NCBI GenBank assembly: GCA_002794465.1
Contig: MTSL01000010.1
Location: 4,969-65,335, forward strand
Direction of reading: 5' to 3'
Length of the DNA: 60,367 nucleotides
Source of the DNA: Paramicrosporidium saccamoebae
Lineage: Eukaryota > Rozellomycota
The translations under genes and the position numbers were made by a program. Shown here piece by piece: positions 58,938-60,367 of the stretch. The notes under the pieces are model-generated. The model searched no databases. It saw nothing but the letters and a program-made list of their open reading frames with translations, and was not told the origin of the DNA. Numbering within the stretch: the stretch's first letter is position 1; each line of letters starts with the position of its first letter.

Positions 58938-59399
58938 ATGGAGAATCCGAATCCGGTTATCCATGAGACTGCACCTCGTTTGGAGCACGGGGAAGATGAA
59001 CCTATAGACGCAGACTATATATTTGAGCTATTGCGCGATATTAACGACCCTGAATATCCAAACACCTTGGAAGAACTAGCCGTCGTCACAAAGGAACAAA
59101 TCCACTTTATGCCACCATATGGCCTCCTTGTAGAATACACTCCCACCATCCCACACTGCAGCATGGCCACCCTCATAGGTCTTTGCATCCGGATACGACT
59201 CGCCCGGAGCTTACCACACGCTATTGACGTGGACGTGATGATCCGAGATGGGACCCACGTTGCAGAGGAGGCGATTAACAAACAGCTTGCAGACAAGGAA
59301 AGGGTGGCAGCGGCAAAGGAGAATCCACATTTACTAGCAGTTGTCGAACAATGTCTGTCTGGTGTACGTCAAGCTGGCATTGCCCTTACTGTAACTTGA
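58938..59399 (+). CDS. CIAO2B: Cytosolic iron-sulfur assembly protein MIP18/CIAO2
   Basis: 153 aa, single exon. Component of the CIA targeting complex that passes Fe-S clusters to cytosolic and nuclear apoproteins. Hallmarks are IFELLRDINDPEYPNTLEEL (DUF59/MIP18 start), TPTIPHCSMATLIGLCIRIR with the reactive Cys, GTHVAEEAINKQLADKERVA and LLAVVEQCL. Length matches the family. Clients in this window could include no obvious Fe-S enzyme, so no local operon logic is implied. Confidence 0.95.
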   Translation: MENPNPVIHETAPRLEHGEDEPIDADYIFELLRDINDPEYPNTLEELAVVTKEQIHFMPPYGLLVEYTPTIPHCSMATLIGLCIRIRLARSLPHAIDVDVMIRDGTHVAEEAINKQLADKERVAAAKENPHLLAVVEQCLSGVRQAGIALTVT

Positions 59400-59557
59400 T
59401 AAATTTCAACTGACACTCGTTTGGTGTATTACAATGTACAATTGGTTCCTATGTGATGGTGCAACAACGGGGCCTTGCCCATATCTATTACTATAACTCG
59501 GACGCATACGCCAAAGAACTCTTATTTGCATCCAATAGTACAACTTAGACGGAGCTC

Positions 59558-60073
59558 TTAGTTTTGAAAGTTGGGATCAATGACTATATCTTGAACTCGA
59601 AGCGTCGTAGTTCGTGGCTTAATCGTTCTCATTGCTCGTCTACCCTTTCTCTGTTTTCTTGTCCTCGCTCGCTGCTTTAAGCCATTACTGTGCTCCATAA
59701 CAGTGGCCGTCACTTTGACTGCTCCCCCAGGCAGCAGCGGCAGTCCTCGGAGCTTGTACCTTGCCGAGCCTACCTCGCGGACCTCATCGAGGGTTATCAC
59801 GTCGCCCACCTGAACGTCGGGCATTCGATGCGTCACGATAAAGTCGGTACGGACCACAGAGAACGGAAAGTTGTGAATAAGTAGTTTAGCATAGACACTG
59901 GGCTGCTGAGACTGAATGCGTCCGAGAGCATCCCGAATAGGCAGTACTGGGGGTTTTTCAGTCTTCTTTCTGGAACCTGTGGCAGATACGCTGGCTGATA
60001 CAGGTGCAGTGGGGACTGTCGCTGTTGAAATACGCCGGAGGGCGAAGAATTGCCCGCAAGGAAATCGAAACAT
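59558..60073 (-). CDS. MRPL21: Mitochondrial ribosomal protein bL21m
   Basis: 171 aa. A basic N-terminal presequence (MFRFPCGQFFALRRIST) is followed by the bL21 fold: VYAKLLIHNFPFSVVRTDFI, DVQVGDVITLDEVREVGS, LRGLPLLPGGAVKVTATVME. The basic stretch GLKQRARTRKQRKGRRAMR and a final TTLRVQDI complete it. The DVITLDEVxxVGS block and the basic stretch identify the family. Part of the large mitoribosomal subunit at the tunnel-exit side. It starts 18 bp from the next gene's stop, same strand. Confidence 0.85.
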   Translation of the reverse strand: MFRFPCGQFFALRRISTATVPTAPVSASVSATGSRKKTEKPPVLPIRDALGRIQSQQPSVYAKLLIHNFPFSVVRTDFIVTHRMPDVQVGDVITLDEVREVGSARYKLRGLPLLPGGAVKVTATVMEHSNGLKQRARTRKQRKGRRAMRTIKPRTTTLRVQDIVIDPNFQN

Positions 60074-60091
60074 TGACCAATAAGAGCAACG

Positions 60092-60367
60092 CTATAGTGG
60101 ATTATTGTTGGACCGCCCATCAATGGGGGTAATTGGAACGAATACATGTACGTTCTCAGAGTAGTTGGCATCTAAGGCCCATGATACAAAATAAAATTTC
60201 TGGCATGGAACATTTCTCGACACTGCTAGGGAGGAGGCAAACGCTTCTAGCAATCGGGGCCCGGATGGAAAAGGTTGTGCCGCGGTATTCATTGCCATTG
60301 AATGTAGATCAGTCACACCCGACAGTTTTAGCTATACGCACTGTAGACCAAGGCCATGGATACGGTC
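60092..60367 (-). CDS. PSMG4: Probable proteasome assembly chaperone 4 (3' part)
   Basis: Only the last exon (60092..60331, 80 codons with stop) is inside the window. A 32-nt GT..TAG intron (60332..60363) precedes it, and four exon bases reach the edge. The sequence LSGVTDLHSMAMNT..LLEAFASSLAV..FYFVSWALDANYSENVHVFV follows the order of human PSMG4 (VGATPHLRNLAVAM..GLAQRLARK..VFVSYNLQNTDSNFALLV). That protein pairs with PSMG3 to place alpha subunits during 20S core assembly. The match is short and by eye, so the name is tentative. Confidence 0.5.

Overview
The window is a compact eukaryotic nuclear segment, most likely from an early-diverging fungus of the Rozellomycota / microsporidia-like grade (Paramicrosporidium- or Mitosporidium-type; this placement is inference). 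The evidence is a fungus-type Sla1 adaptor, fungal-type Urc1, about 38 protein genes in 60 kb with intergenic gaps often below 150 bp, and about 29 reconstructed spliceosomal introns, all 27-37 nt long and all ending in TAG. Mitoribosomal proteins mS29 and bL21m, a methionyl-tRNA formyltransferase, COQ6 and a cobalamin adenosyltransferase imply a respiring mitochondrion with its own translation. This is unlike canonical Microsporidia, which carry only mitosomes.

Layout. 0-14 kb: TAF1; a 772-aa secreted/type I membrane protein; a KAT14-like acetyltransferase; a 1446-aa secreted protein that appears to share a cysteine-framed repeat with the 772-aa one. The intergenic DNA around these is rich in tandem repeats and CCAAT boxes. 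14-22.4 kb: a Tra2-like SR protein, mS29, a tandem pair of paralogous proteins with a homeodomain-like basic helix, URC1, two unrecognised genes and cobalamin adenosyltransferase. 22.4-33.3 kb: a 203-base assembly gap cutting STE24, an ABCG-like half transporter with an eroded ATPase site, an omega-class glutathione transferase/reductase, a UBL-UBL-AN1 protein, a membrane glycosyltransferase-like protein, SLA1 in four exons, and a short RAD52.

33.4-40.9 kb holds three tandem paralogous type II membrane proteins that join a GT-A-like module to a fucosyltransferase-like module; one has lost the acidic metal-binding motif and the conserved intron. 40.9-52.7 kb: DNA polymerase kappa, a secreted protein, a two-finger C2H2 factor, FMT1, VPS20, SKI3, an unrecognised helical protein and PRP40. 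52.7-60.4 kb: a Ser/Thr-rich surface protein, a tiny acidic secreted peptide, a calmodulin-like gene whose first coding exon is only ATG, a protein with a PP1-docking RVSF motif, COQ6, CIAO2/MIP18, bL21m, and the last exon of a probable PSMG4 proteasome chaperone running off the right edge.

Most housekeeping genes belong to gene expression (TAF1, KAT14, TRA2, PRP40, SKI3), genome maintenance (RAD52, POLK), membrane traffic (SLA1, VPS20, STE24) and mitochondria. The accessory part is the extracellular or secretory set: two repeat proteins, a mucin-like protein, a lectin-like secreted protein, a 60-aa peptide and the glycosyltransferase array. At least three of these secreted-protein genes have a TATA-like element 30-45 bp before the ATG. 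I saw no rRNA gene, transposon or CRISPR array. No tRNA was evident by eye, but a covariance-model scan was not possible.
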